This document shows, one piece after another, positions 27,801-39,234 of a stretch of DNA of 64,000 bases (within the stretch, counting starts at the first letter, position 1; each line of letters begins with the position of its first letter). The DNA comes from Lethocerus indicus. Lineage: Eukaryota > Arthropoda > Insecta > Hemiptera > Belostomatidae. The DNA lies in NCBI GenBank assembly GCA_019843655.1, contig JACDQD010000010.1, forward strand, positions 3,207,637 to 3,271,636. The letters are read 5' to 3'. The translations under genes and the position numbers were made by a program. The notes under the pieces are model-generated. The model was given only the letters and a program-made list of their open reading frames with translations, did not search any database and was not told the DNA's origin.

Positions 27801-29314
27801 CCGCGAGGTCATAATTCAAATTATACTTCACTTAACATATTATTATTTGCCGGGTAAAGCAATTGATGAGAAAACAATTTATTCGAATTCCCGACAGCAA
27901 GGAAAGTATAAGAAAATTATGACTTCAATTTAGAAATTGTCTAATATATATCTTGCACTTGACAACAGCCCTATCATATTTTTTTTAATTTTTCTAAAAC
28001 ATCAGATGAAATATTATCATCAAATGAAAGATCACTATATACTCTTTCATATTTACAAAAATATGAGAGGGAAAAGTTCTATGGTCGATGGATCAGGTCG
28101 TTGAGGAACGTCACCTTATAAGACGCTTAAGTCCGAATGGAAAAGGATGTGCCAATAACGCTGATAATAATAACTGCAATAATGAATCAAATATGTACAA
28201 ATATCAGTAAGAGAAAAATTAATGTACTTGGAATTATTTGTTAAGACTGTCTAAACTTGAACAGACAGATTTGGACATTAATTTTGGTTTTAAATATGAA
28301 ATTCATATTATAATTTGCATTAACAATTTTTAAAAAGTCTTCTTTCGATTAAAATCCTTTTCTTAATTTGTCCACCCGCCCCATTTGCCTGTCCAGGTGA
28401 TGTCTGTGTATCAAATTTCAACGACGTACGCGTCTGGCGCCGGCGATCAGAAATTAATTGGGAGTCCGAAATCCCGGGCTCGGACGGCACTAACGGTAAT
28501 CCTGTTTATCTAGGGGGGAGGAGGCTCGCATAAGGACTCAGAGTGGGATGTTGGAAGCGAGGCCATAAATCGGTCGGATTTGGGACGCATTTATATATAT
28601 CCGGCCCAGGCCCCGGATCACTGGACATATCTCGGCCATTGAGACTATTTTCAACAGGAACGATGCTGGACAGTCTGACGCTCCAAATCGTCCTATCCTA
28701 CGATATTAGGAACGTCATAATGAAAGAGGAGAAAATTTAAATTTTGATTTTCTTTGGGCAACGGTAAATACAGTTTTTAGTTCATGCAGTGGCAGGCAAT
28801 ATTTGTGAGAGATTTCAACTTTGGACAGCCCCGCGATCTTCATATAACGCGCCACCATATATCACACACGATATAAATATAACCGTTTATTTACTCATTA
28901 TCCAACTGTAAGCTAAATATCAATGGGAAAAGCCGAGCAATACTAGAGCTAAGGGAATAGGAATTTTCCTTTTTCCACGGGCATTCCTACAATTGATAGC
29001 CGTTTATCTGATGGCGGCGGAACACGCACGAACGTTCAACCGCAATAACGGTAACGTGTGCGGGCCCGACGGGGTCACAGTGCGTGATCAATTAAAATTC
29101 AGCCGCCTCACGTCACGGACTCATTAGAGCGAAACGAACAAAAAAAGAAACAGGTATAAAACATTATCTATCCGCGGTAAAACATACTGCATTTTAACAA
29201 TCGGAACTAATGCAATTAATCATGCGTGCATTGAAAGGTTCTTTTTTCGCGAACCATAACTCATGGTTTTTCGTAGATTTAGCGTTCTTCTGCCTCACCT
29301 ATTTATGGACATTA
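24838..29314. other. AT-rich non-coding DNA, no gene seen
   Basis: The longest open frame is 94 codons (minus, 27347-27631) with no known motif. One perfect hairpin (26488-26513) and a GC-richer patch (28380-28680) stand out. A CRE-like CACGTCAC lies near 29109. Confidence 0.5.
26488..26513. repeat. Perfect 10-bp hairpin
   Basis: Arms ATTAACAATT and AATTGTTAAT pair perfectly around a six-base loop. The stem is AT-rich and short; function is unknown. Confidence 0.8.
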
Positions 29315-29354
29315 TAATTAGTTCCTTCAGTCGGAAAACTCTAATCCTATGTAC

Positions 29355-29418
<64 letters not shown>

Positions 29419-29460
29419 ATATACATATACACATACGCATGTGTATATATGTATGTGTGC

Positions 29461-29518
<58 letters not shown>

Positions 29519-29551
29519 CGCGAGTTAATCTCTGGGTAGGTGAAGAAGGAG
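29315..29551 (+). repeat. Duplicated host segment, left copy (compound TA/GT microsatellite)
   Basis: This segment recurs at 33925-34141 on the far side of the retroelement. The unique left edge (from TAATTAGTTCC) and right edge (to GAAGAAGGAG) are identical in the two copies. Between them lie TA (29356-29400), GT (29401-29418) and TA (29464-29516) arrays whose lengths differ between copies. It behaves like a very long direct repeat flanking the inserted element, far longer than an integrase target-site duplication. Confidence 0.93.
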
Positions 29552-29773
29552 TAGTATGACTCATAACATCAACATAGAGATTTGACAAAGCCCTTTGTTA
29601 AGAAGAACGTTATATTGTAAGGCGGGCAGGAGCCGGCAGTCAGTCTGATTCAGAGCTTGAGACCGGACGGGTGCTGTAAGAAGTTTTCATCTGTATTATT
29701 TTGTAGATCAAATAAATCGTGTTTTAATTGAAATAACCGTTTTAAAAACACTATTCTTTCACTGAGAAAATAA
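29551..29773 (+). repeat. 5' LTR (5'-truncated)
   Basis: It ends just before the primer-binding site and carries an AATAAA signal (29711-29716). Only 29551-29679 has a partner in the 3' LTR (33801-33927), with roughly five differences in about 130 aligned bases, several of them single-base indels. The right part (29680-29773) has no 3' counterpart. Sequence between the polypurine tract and 33801 is absent here, suggesting the 5' end of this LTR is missing too. Confidence 0.8.
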
Positions 29774-29774
29774 C

Positions 29775-29792
29775 TGGTGCCGAAACCCGGGA
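29775..29792 (+). promoter_or_regulatory. Primer-binding site, tRNA-Phe type
   Basis: TGGTGCCGAAACCCGGGA is complementary to an 18-base tRNA 3' end whose acceptor strand would pair with GCCGAAA, the 5' start of insect tRNA-Phe. It lies directly after the 5' LTR, as expected for the reverse-transcription primer site. The tRNA assignment rests on my knowledge of tRNA-Phe sequence, not on a search. Confidence 0.8.
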
Positions 29793-29941
29793 AGTATTAG
29801 TGCGATCGGAAAATTTTTTTTTTTTCCTCTTTCTTTGCTTTTCTTTCGTTTCTCTTCTTGCGCGTGGTCTCTACCGTTTGGCAGAAAACTGGCCGACGGC
29901 GAAGGTAGATTAAACCAGCCACCCTTATTGTAAAGAAAACT

Positions 29942-31083
29942 ATGGCGAATCGCCCGACCAGGCCGCAATGGACGCAGCCACGACGGCGGCATGGATGGCC
30001 GCAGAATCATAGGACATCCTATCTGGCGGTGCGAATAGGTAACCTGTGGCCGTTCGAGGGCCAGGCCCGCGACTCACTGAGGTTGAAGCGGACGGCCTTC
30101 ATAAAGAAATTTTTGACGGCAGGCTGCCGCCAGAACTGCACACCACAGTAGAGGACCTCGGGCGGATCGACAGGTCCGTCTTACGGGAGATCACAGGGTC
30201 CAGCAGCCCTGGGTTGAGGCCGTCCAACCGGCTGAAGGAACACTACGCCGGGTCGAGGGCCTCGATCTGGAGACGGTGGGCAAAAATTGTAAAGATGGAG
30301 CGAAACAGGGAGAGCCACACTCAGCGTACGCCGTCAGGGTGATGGAAGAGGTGAGGCTCGCGCCAAAGAGGTCGGACGGCAGTGGAAGAGACGGAGCGGC
30401 GCGACCAGTCGCAACTAGTACTATTGGGCTGTTAACAAAATGTTGGCCAACGGGGTGACACACGTTGGCCAAATTCACTAGGGCGACACCTGCAGGTCCA
30501 CAGGGTTCAACGAAGCCTTAGAGGCCATAAGGGCCGAAAATGAAGAGAGGCGTTGCTGGACGGAAGTGACATCAAGGCGCGACCGACAACGCCAGACGAA
30601 ACCGGCCTGGTTCGAGAGGCGGACCACCCCGTCCTACAAAGAGAACGCACCGGAGCGGGCTCTGACCAAGATCCCGAAGCCCCTGGAACCCCAACTATCG
30701 GCCGCAGGACAGACTGCGGAAGCAGCAGCGACCCCAGGTGTGCTGGGAGTGCGCGGAAGAGGGGCATTTCGCCCGGGAGTGCCTCATATGATGAGGTCGC
30801 GGTTCCGGCAGCCTGTCTCCCACGCGGCCGCGACCAGGGGCGAACCGATGGATTGCCCGCGACGCGACGTCACAGTAGAAAACGGGATAATTCAAAAGAT
30901 GTTGAGTTCCCTATTTTAGGTTCATCGAGGAAGAGGGCTCTGAGCGGAGGTACCGGCCGCAGAGGATCACCGCGGATCAGCGCTCTTTGTCGCAGTCGTC
31001 GTCGAGCTCGACGACGACAGGAAGTCAAAGAAGGGGACGAGGAAACGGCGCCTGAATCCAGCGGAGACGCCACTCCAGCTTGA
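29942..31083 (+). pseudogene. gag remnant with CCHC zinc knuckle
   Basis: The region between the primer-binding site and the protease codes for Gag pieces in changing frames. A complete zinc knuckle, C-x2-C-x4-H-x4-C, is encoded at 30741-30782 (starts CWEC, ends FAREC); this module binds genomic RNA in retroelement particles. Upstream open pieces (30046-30342, 30553-31083 in frame 1) carry no motif I can place, and the knuckle itself is in another frame. A Ser/Thr- then Arg/Lys-rich tail (about 30990-31060) includes a 24-bp perfect palindrome (30995-31018). Frameshifts and stops make this a pseudogene. Confidence 0.75.
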
Positions 31084-31188
31084 GGTGAGTGGTCTCGGCA
31101 TACGGGCAGCGGATACCGGGGTACGGGGCTTCACCCCGGGAGGTGCGCGACCAGGCTTGCTGCCCGTAATATCATTAAGTCCTGGGGA

Positions 31189-31290
31189 TTGTGGGCCCTC
31201 TTAGATACGGGGTCCGACCGACGTTGACCAGCCTGCGGCGCAGGAGATTCTGGGGACCACATCAGGGACCCATGTAATTGTACGGTCAGG
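31189..31290 (+). pseudogene. Aspartic protease fragment
   Basis: A retropepsin active-site core, LLDTGSD, is encoded at 31198-31218 with catalytic Asp at 31204-31206. The frame is broken a few codons later, and no convincing flap or C-terminal region follows. The enzyme would process Gag-Pol; here only the active-site segment is left. Confidence 0.75.
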
Positions 31291-31440
31291 ACCGTGACCG
31301 AGTGGAACGACTGTTGGGCGAGACAAAGATTCACCCGAAACTGACCGGTAAATCGGGAAATAAGCCGCGGCACACGTCGCGAGGCTGGCTCAGTAGAAAA
31401 TACGATACGATAAACGGTTGCGACGTTATTATAAGGAATG

Positions 31441-32004
31441 CCGGTACCCAAGAACGTTAAAGAGGTCCGGACGTTCTTGCATGGCAGGACATTATCGGCG
31501 ATTTATCCGGTCGTTCCGCCCACATTACGGAGTTCCCTGACGGCGATGCTGGAAAAAGGGGAAGGAGTCTGCATCACCGCAAGAGTCCTGTGATGGGTTG
31601 AACGATGGGGTTGGAGGCCCTTTGGTCTGCCCTCGGAAATTTGATCGAACAGCAGTTCGACCAACACCACGCGAGCTTGTAGCGATAGGCGCAGAACTTC
31701 CTCCAGCCGGAAGAGACGGAGAGATAGGCCGACGTATCTGCGAGTCGGAAGCGAATGCCGCAGAGCGAAATTATAGTACGATAGAACGCGAACTGCTGGA
31801 GCCGCTGGGAATAGAAACAATTCAGGCTGGCCGTGTTTGGGAGATCGTTCGCGGTCCGACGGGACTATGTTAAGCCGTTAGTCTGGGAGACAAACTGAAG
31901 GGAGACGTCTGCGCGTACCGCGAAGTGGAAAGAGCGGCTAGCCGCGTACGACTTCGTGATATCGCACACCAAGGGTTCGGAGAACGTGGTGGCAGACTGT
32001 CTCC
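31441..32004 (+). pseudogene. RT-RNase H connection and RNase H remnant
   Basis: It begins with PVPKNVKEVRTFL (31441-31479), continues after a frameshift with MAGHYRRFI (31481 on) and TAMLEKG (to about 31559), the classic connection after the gypsy RT thumb. RNase H follows: AERNYSTIERELL (about 31756-31797), DYVKPLVWE (31863-31889) and a C-terminal stretch ending ENVVADCL (to about 32004). The catalytic acidic positions in the NYSTIERE and TDH-like motifs can still be recognised. Several frame changes and a stop after KPLVWETN make it inactive. No YxDD-type RT palm was found upstream. Confidence 0.85.
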
Positions 32005-32516
32005 AGGAATGTCAACGCCGGAGAAAACGGCGCGGACGACCCAGAGGTAGCCGGAGAGGGAGATACCCCATTCGCCCTGAGATACCTAAGAGACGGGGCA
32101 TTTAGCGATAGAGGTCTAGGGACGACCGAGACCACCCGCCACCCCGGAAGAGCCAGAATCTGACCTTCCGTCAGGAGGACTCGACTGTCGCAAATAATCA
32201 ACGACAAGCGGGATCAGTTGATCCTAGTGAGCATACAGGGTCGGAAATATTGACAGAGCGCGATCGGTATGCATACGCGGACAACGACAGTTCGCGTGGG
32301 GACGGACGCGTCAACCGAGCAGTTGGTGGAAACTCTGCAACAAGTACTTGACCAGGACAGATCGTATCATGCGTATACCGATTCTCGAGTTAGAACAGAG
32401 GCTGATTACAGCCTACCTAGCAGGGCAAATAGGACGGACCGGCCAGCTAATAGTTTGCGACAGGATGGTGGAAACCATAAAATCGGAGACGAGACAATAC
32501 GGAATAGTAAAAAGCT

Positions 32517-33390
32517 ACCATACCGGTATCACAAATCAGGGGTGAAAAGGAAACAGTGGACCACTTAAAGAGGAGTACTACTGGCCCGACATGTTGGGCA
32601 CAGTCAGAGAAATTATCGGTGAGTGTTCTGTGTAACCGAGTAAAGTACGTAAGGAGACCGCCAGAAGCCCTGCGGATGGTTACACCGACCCCGACAGAGC
32701 TGGGTTCGAGAGTCCAGATGGACGTATTCTCTGGGATAAGGAAAAGTACCTCACAACGATTGACGAGTACTCACGCCCAGCCTACGCCCGGCGAATTAGA
32801 AATAAGACGGCGAGCGCAATTAGACGGCGCTGTTAGAACGATTCGCGACGCAAGGAAACCGAATTTGGTCATTATGGACAAGGGCCGCGAATTTGACAAT
32901 AAATCTCCGCGATACACTGAAAGAGCTGATATTGGCTGGCATTATACAACGCCGCGACATCCGCAATCCCACGGTATGATCGAACGCCTGCACGGGACCT
33001 CGCGGAGCATTTAAATTTATTGAAAGTCGGGAAAGGCGTAACGGGAACGAACGCGATGGCTAGAGCCGTCCCAGCCTATAACTACAGCGTACACTCCGCG
33101 ACGGGTCAGACCCCGCACGATTTAACAAATTCTATCGGCACGGGCGGGCGTGTCGGACAAAATTGAGAAGACAAAACGGAAATGACTAAAGCATAATACA
33201 GGGACAGAAGGGAATTTACTCGAAGAGATACGCGTGGGTGATGGTCTTCCGTAAGAAGCCTGCCGGCGCAGGAAACAGATCCGCGATATCTGGGCCGTAT
33301 CGGGTCGCGCGTTTGTTGAGAAACGGGTGCGACTTGAGAGGGCCACACCCTGCAGGGCGACACGAGACCGCCCACCTCCAGGAGTTGCGG
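32517..33390 (+). pseudogene. Integrase remnant with GPY/F module
   Basis: An HHCC-type N-terminal domain is split by frameshifts: an HTGITN segment, EEYYWPDM (about 32573-32593) and a CSVC-like pair (about 32622-32635). The catalytic core shows D at 32721-32723 (QMDVFSG), D at 32877-32879 (MDKGREFDN) and E at 32982-32984 (MIERLHGT). The last two acids are 34 residues apart instead of the usual 35. After another frameshift come AYNYSVHSATGQTP (about 33076-33117) and a GPY module (GPY at 33292-33300). It inserts element DNA in intact relatives; here it is broken at several points. Confidence 0.9.
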
Positions 33391-33800
33391 ACCCGCGGAA
33401 GAAGAGAGTGCGGTCGCGAACGAGACTCAAGTTCGGGAGATAGGTCGGCGATCGAGCCCGCGGCAATCCGGGGAGCGCAAAATAAGGGGCACAGTCCGCG
33501 AACGGATTCCTGATCCCGATCGCCGGAGAAAAATTGTAAATAGTAGGGACCCTCGGCGAAGTTTAATATTAGTTTAGTTACCTCTTGTATTTTATTTTTC
33601 TTGTGTGTTAATTTATTTTATTTTTACAAGCATCGTTCCTGTCACAACGAGCAGAATACAATGGGCCGAGGAGGATTATGGAAGAAACCCTGTCCCTGAA
33701 CTTAAAATAAGGAAATTGTAAATAAAATTGAAATAAACCTTAACAAAGGGGTTTGCCAAATCTGGGGGAGGAGTCAGAAGGGCGGTCGGAAACCCGAGTG
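33391..33800 (+). other. Element 3' untranslated region and polypurine tract
   Basis: No env-like frame occurs between the GPY module and the 3' LTR. A purine run GGGGGAGGAG (33764-33773) is a likely polypurine tract. If so, the true LTR begins just after it, near 33774, and the 27 bases up to 33800 belong to U3 and are missing from the 5' LTR. Confidence 0.5.
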
Positions 33801-33927
33801 GTAGTATGACCTTATAACATCAACATAGAGATTTGACAAAGCCCTTGTTAAGAAGAACGTTATATTGTAAGGCGGGCAGGAGCGGCAGTGGTCTGATTCA
33901 GAGCTTGAGACCGGACGGGTGCTGTAA
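33801..33927 (+). repeat. 3' LTR (3'-truncated)
   Basis: It matches 29551-29679 with few differences, then stops at GCTGTAA, where the second copy of the host segment begins with a 3-base overlap (TAA). The U5 part with the AATAAA signal is lost. Truncation at the right end, together with the short left end of the 5' LTR, argues against simple integrase-mediated insertion. Confidence 0.88.
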
Positions 33928-33964
33928 TTAGTTCCTTCAGTCGGAAAACTCTAATCCTATGTAC

Positions 33965-34030
<66 letters not shown>

Positions 34031-34065
34031 ATACATACATATACACATACGCATGTGTATATATA

Positions 34066-34108
<43 letters not shown>

Positions 34109-34141
34109 CGCGAGTTAATCTCTGGGTAGGTGAAGAAGGAG
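33925..34141 (+). repeat. Duplicated host segment, right copy
   Basis: This is the second copy of 29315-29551, identical at both unique edges. It is about 20 bases shorter because the TA and GT arrays differ in length. It is followed by sequence (AGCATTTTG...) unlike that after the left copy. Confidence 0.93.
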
Positions 34142-34886
34142 AGCATTTTGAACATAAAAAAACTCGTATATTACCTGTTAATTAATCAGTTCGTAATTCA
34201 TCGTTTCAATTCTTCCTGTTTTAATTTACGTCTCTTATTTAGCGTTTCCTTTAGAAACGCTTATTATTAAGATACTATTGATATAAGTATACATATATTT
34301 ATTTATGTAAATAAAAGCGTTTCTTTAAGTTTCCTCACATCCGTTTGGACGAGGCTTAGACCCATATCTTATCAGTTATCATCACTAGCGTTTCGTGGTT
34401 AGGATAATGATAGTATGTACATATACAGTAGGCAGACATGTGCCTCTTTTCGAAAGGGTATTTTCGACATGTAAATAGCGATCGGGTGAACCCTGTGTCT
34501 CGCCCTACATCACTGGTATAACTGGTGTCTTATCTGCGGAGAGAAAACCACCAACTAAGTGTAAGCCCATCAGCGCTCTATTTTCGGAATCAATCTAATG
34601 CTACGTAAGATTGGTCACGTCGAGAAATCAAATTACTGGTGGTTGATAAAGAAAAACTGGCCAACAATATGGTCCGACAACAGAAATATTGACAACGGAA
34701 CGATATTGTAATTAATATTCATATGTTCAAAACCAGGTTGGGGCCAAGTCTAGGCACTTTTCAAGCGCCCAACTTGAGTTATTGTCTGTGGAAACACCGG
34801 GACCTAAAAGTAAACACCGAACTTTGTGGGTGTCGACACGCGAGTGTTTAAAGCGAAGGGGAATGAGATGAAAAGGGAGAGTGGAA

Positions 34887-34914
34887 GGGTGAAAGGGGGC
34901 GGCTGGGGAGGGGG
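34887..34914 (+). other. G-quadruplex motif
   Basis: G runs of 3, 5, 4 and 5 bases are separated by loops of 5, 5 and 1, satisfying the usual G4 pattern on the + strand. It sits in a purine-rich patch (34856-34920). Confidence 0.6.
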
Positions 34915-37900
34915 AGGACCCAAACCGAACTGTAATTACCACACCTTGCCCCCCAAAACACAGACTTTTAGTTTGGGCACATCCTACCGACATTAATGCT
35001 TTGGAAACTTAATCTGACCTTTGTCGTCGAAAATCAGCAATTTCACGCATGTTTCAGTTCTCCCATTAAAGTGTGGCTTTTTCATCAATTACTCACTGAG
35101 CTCAATTTCGTTGATATTGTTTTGTTATTTTTACGGTAGGCAAAAATTAGTCAATTAGAAATAATAGTACAGTGAGGAAATGAAGGAAGCATCCTGCCGG
35201 CACAATATTGTGGGCGAAAACGCGAAACCAGTCTAGCAAAAGAGAAATAGAAATTAAACAGGAGGAAGGTTTTTGTATTTCTCGCTTTCATCATAACACA
35301 ATTATTAGCATACTAAAGTATTATAGCTATTCAAGTATAACTTCATGTTATGGTGTGCCAATCATCTTGGTCCAGTCATCATGATTCTTTCAGTGTACAG
35401 AAAATGCCATACATAATTCAAATAGCTGGAGTTTTAAATTGGATCGATAGAATTGAATTATCTGAGAATGTTACAATTATGACGGCATTAAATGGCCGAC
35501 AGGTTTTAACAGACGACTGAAAAGTAACAACACCGCGAACAAACTCGGCTTAGAACAAGAAATGAGATGTACAAACAAATAGGATTCGATAAAGGTCAGT
35601 TTTAAAATTCCCTTTTCCCAAACCCCCTGTTTACACTTTTTCCGGTATTTCATTAACCCCTATAATGGCCGGAACTTTTGTCCGCAATCCTTTTAACGGC
35701 TCCGAGGGATTACGCCCTTTTGCTTACACCTGGGGAAAAAATATCACTTGATCATTCTCTTAAGCCGCACACAAAGCAGACATGTTAAGCCGAGTAACGA
35801 ACGGAATTAGCAGAGGAGAGACGACCGCTCGCTGTAGGCATGCCTAAGTACATCAGACAGAAAGATTAGAAGGAATTTCATTTTTTTAATCAAATCTAGG
35901 ACGGCAATACGAAATTTCCTATACTGCGGTATCAAACAGATGGAATCAAGCCAGCAATATCGTTTCAGGTTTGGCAAACCCGAATACCGTTCTTATAATA
36001 TGCACTTTCTCATAATCCCTTTTCCTAACAAATGATGAAATAAATAATGACTTAAATAACAATATTATTTTTATTTTCTCAAATAATTGCACGTGTCTAT
36101 GTCGTATGTCTAAAATAAATAGAGAATATTTGCAACAGAAACTCCATTTGTGTGGTGTGCCACTCTCTGGAAAAGGGAAATATTTATTTAACTCAAACTA
36201 TGCGGATTTCGTCGGCAAATGAACTCCCAAACGGACAAAGAGCAACGCGGGGGAATATCCTTGAAAAGTGAAACCGGGACCGGCACGGGGGTTATGGCGT
36301 TGACCGCAGACCGCAGGCGCTGGCACGGCTTTATTAAATAACTCGCAATCACTTTCGAGAGACATTCCATCCCGGCTGCGGGAGATAATTGCCCTCGAAA
36401 TTTCCGACCATCGGACACACAATATCCGACCTCCGCATATTTTCGATTCGGGAACGTCGCGAAAAATCTAGGAAAACTTTGCGGTGGAATGCGGACGGCC
36501 GAGCGAAAAGCTTTCCGGGAAAAGCGGTGCAGGAACGGATTCTTGAAGTTTAAAACATCGTAACTGCTACAAATCTGATAAGTTTTGGCCTTTGCATAAT
36601 TTGTTCACAATTCACAAATTTGACCATGTCTCTCTAGCTTGAAGAGCAATTTATTTTCAGTGCTTAAAAACTGGGTAAACTGACAGAATTCACAACGAAT
36701 GCCTTATTTATTTTCGAATTTTAAATCGAAATTCCTTATTTATTGCGACTGTACATCTAAATATCCGCCCCTACGCCACAAGAGATTTTTGCTTAGTGTT
36801 GAAATAAAACTGATACATGAAATTGCATGGTGTTATGTCAGGACCATGAATATTATTTTGAGTTAACAGATTTTTCACATTCAGAAAACTTTCAATAATT
36901 CTTCCGACAACAACACTGAGGACACTTGATAACATTCAGTAGGAGTAACCGATCAATTTAGAATAACCATAAATTTACAAACAGGACATTATTTATATTA
37001 TTCACAATATGAAGATTGGAGTAGAAGGCGTCCCTCTGGAACGGACGTAGACCGTTTAGCGCGCGGGCCGTCGATACTGAATTATTAATGGAGGTCCAGA
37101 AGCGTGGGAGGAGAAGGACACGCGCGCCCAGAGCCAGAGCTCCAACACTCAACTTACAAATCGTTTCATTAGACCGGGCCTTTTACAAGACTCGAATTCA
37201 ATGGGGGCCAAGCTGAAGAGCGACCGCTGAATGCAAAACGCGTTCAGGATAGGAACCGGTCGGTATTCCAAGATGGAAACATTCCAGGGGGTAAAACTGT
37301 TACTCTCATTGTAACGGATACCTCCTCGATTGTTGTATACAGCTAGAAGAGTTATTTTAGAAAAGAGAAAATTCATTGGTGTTATAACGAATATTGAATA
37401 TATAGTAGGAAAGAAAAAACTTGCAATATTTCTTCATCAGGTTTAAAATAGTTGTACAGGATTATCTCATTTTAAGTAGCCTTCTAGATAAATATCTCGT
37501 TTCGAACTAAAGCATGCCACAAGCGTTTCATTTAGGTATATGGGACAATTAAGTGGATGAATAGTTGGATACTGCGATTAATCAAGTGGGAGATGAGAAG
37601 GATGGAGTTAATTTAATTTTTTTTTTAATTCCGAGAAGATTGAGGAAATCGAGGTATTAAAGGGTATGACGTCAGGCAATACCGAGAAGACCCTGCCGAG
37701 ACATGTGCCAAGCTTTGGCGAGTCCGGGAAATAAATGGACAGAACTCTCGAACGAGTCGCCGGCGACCTAATATGGCGCCAGCGCATTATCCATATTCTT
37801 CCGGCTTTTAGATCTCGTTAGCGGGATCCCCGCCTAATGGGAGAACCAGTTCTACCGGCTGGATATAGGACCGACTAGGGCAGAAGCGGATCGTGAGATC

Positions 37901-39207
37901 GCTGAGTCAAAGAAAAAATTTAAAATTACAGTCTAATTACGTTAATTAGATCTGACAAAACTTAAGACATAACTCCGCGAAAACGCAGGACATTATTTTA
38001 AATATCAGTTGCAATTAACTGAGTAACTCAGTTCTAACTTTCTTATTTGAGTTTGAACGAATAAAAGTATTATGATGCTCTTCTGTCGGCACGAGTGGAC
38101 GAAAGTAAAATGCAAAGATTCGCGAGCCCCCTTTGAAATTATCTTTCCAAAGTTTGAGAGAATTAAGTAAGAGAGCTTCGTAAGAAGACGAAAAGTTTTA
38201 GAAGACTGAATATTTTCAAATCAAATATATTAATAATAATAGTAATATATGCGTATGGATAAATATCAACTCCGATATAAATGGCCCTGGGAATTATGAT
38301 GATGAAACTTGAGAACAGTAACAGTTCAGAATGTTACAACGGCATCCTCTCGCTCTGATATCCTGAGCTTCTGGGCCTACAATACACCAGTCAGAGCAAC
38401 GATTCCCACTCCCTTCAGCTCAACAAACACAAAATTGTACGTAATTTAATTATAAGGTATATTCCCGACTACACTGCAAGAGAAAAAAAACCGAACACGT
38501 TGTCGCGAATACAACTACAGCGCAATTAATTAATGCAGGCGGGCAGATTTCCCATTATGTAAAACCGTTTCCCCGTTTGTCCCATTAAAACTCAACAATG
38601 AAAACAGAAAACCAAAAAAAAGAAAAAAAGAACGGACAACGCGTCGTCCAGCGGTCGCAATTTCCACCTTGGCCGGGGAGGGGAAATGGAAAAAAATATA
38701 TAATAAAAAAATAGAATGGCCAGAATGAGACAAAAGCCGCCTAATGTCCTAGTCCGACCGAGGAATGCAATAAAGGTGGCCCGTTTTAAACTCGGCCACC
38801 ATCGAATTCTTTCCCTTCCTGACTTCCTTCGCAGCGACCGCTAGCGCTAATGCGCCCCCCCCACGCCCACACACTTCCCTCCGACAACGCCCCCAATATT
38901 TCCCAGAGAATTTTCATTATTTATTCCCATTTTCGGCCGCATTCCGGCTTAATCTCAAAATGTTTCATGAAATTATTTAAACAATAGCGCGAGTTTAATA
39001 ATAAATATATTAAACTTTAGTCAATTTATTCGGTTTACTGTAGAATTAAAAATTAGAAAGAATCAGATAGAGTGACACCAAGATTGGAATACATTTAGTA
39101 ATTCCTTAGTTCTAGAGATACATATTTAAGGTTTCCACGACGCATAATTGTTTCTATTTTTAATTAAAGACTTTTACGAATCTACAAGACTGTATGCAAT
39201 TCGGTTT

Positions 39208-39234
39208 TTTTATGAAACCGGTTTTTTCATAAAA
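39208..39234. repeat. 10-bp hairpin with 7-base loop
   Basis: Arms TTTTATGAAA and TTTCATAAAA pair perfectly around CCGGTTT. Short and AT-rich; function unknown. Confidence 0.7.

Larger units (their letters stand above)
29551..33927 (+). mobile_element. Decayed Ty3/gypsy-type LTR retrotransposon
   Basis: About 4.4 kb, in the order partial LTR, primer-binding site, Gag zinc knuckle, protease DTGS, RT/RNase H connection, RNase H, integrase, GPY/F module, 3' untranslated region, partial LTR. Protease-RT-RNase H-integrase order and the GPY/F module place it in Ty3/gypsy. The RT palm is missing, because only about 220 bases separate protease from the connection. No env is seen. Reading frame changes many times, so it cannot encode its proteins. 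Related copies elsewhere in the genome are likely but cannot be seen here. Confidence 0.93.

Noticed and set aside
29263..29588. Open frames of 97-98 codons on both strands
   Set aside because: They span the compound TA/GT microsatellite and have only repeat-derived residues in the middle.
33391..33800. env gene of an errantivirus-like element
   Set aside because: Only about 400 bases with stops lie between the GPY module and the 3' LTR, with no signal peptide or membrane segment.
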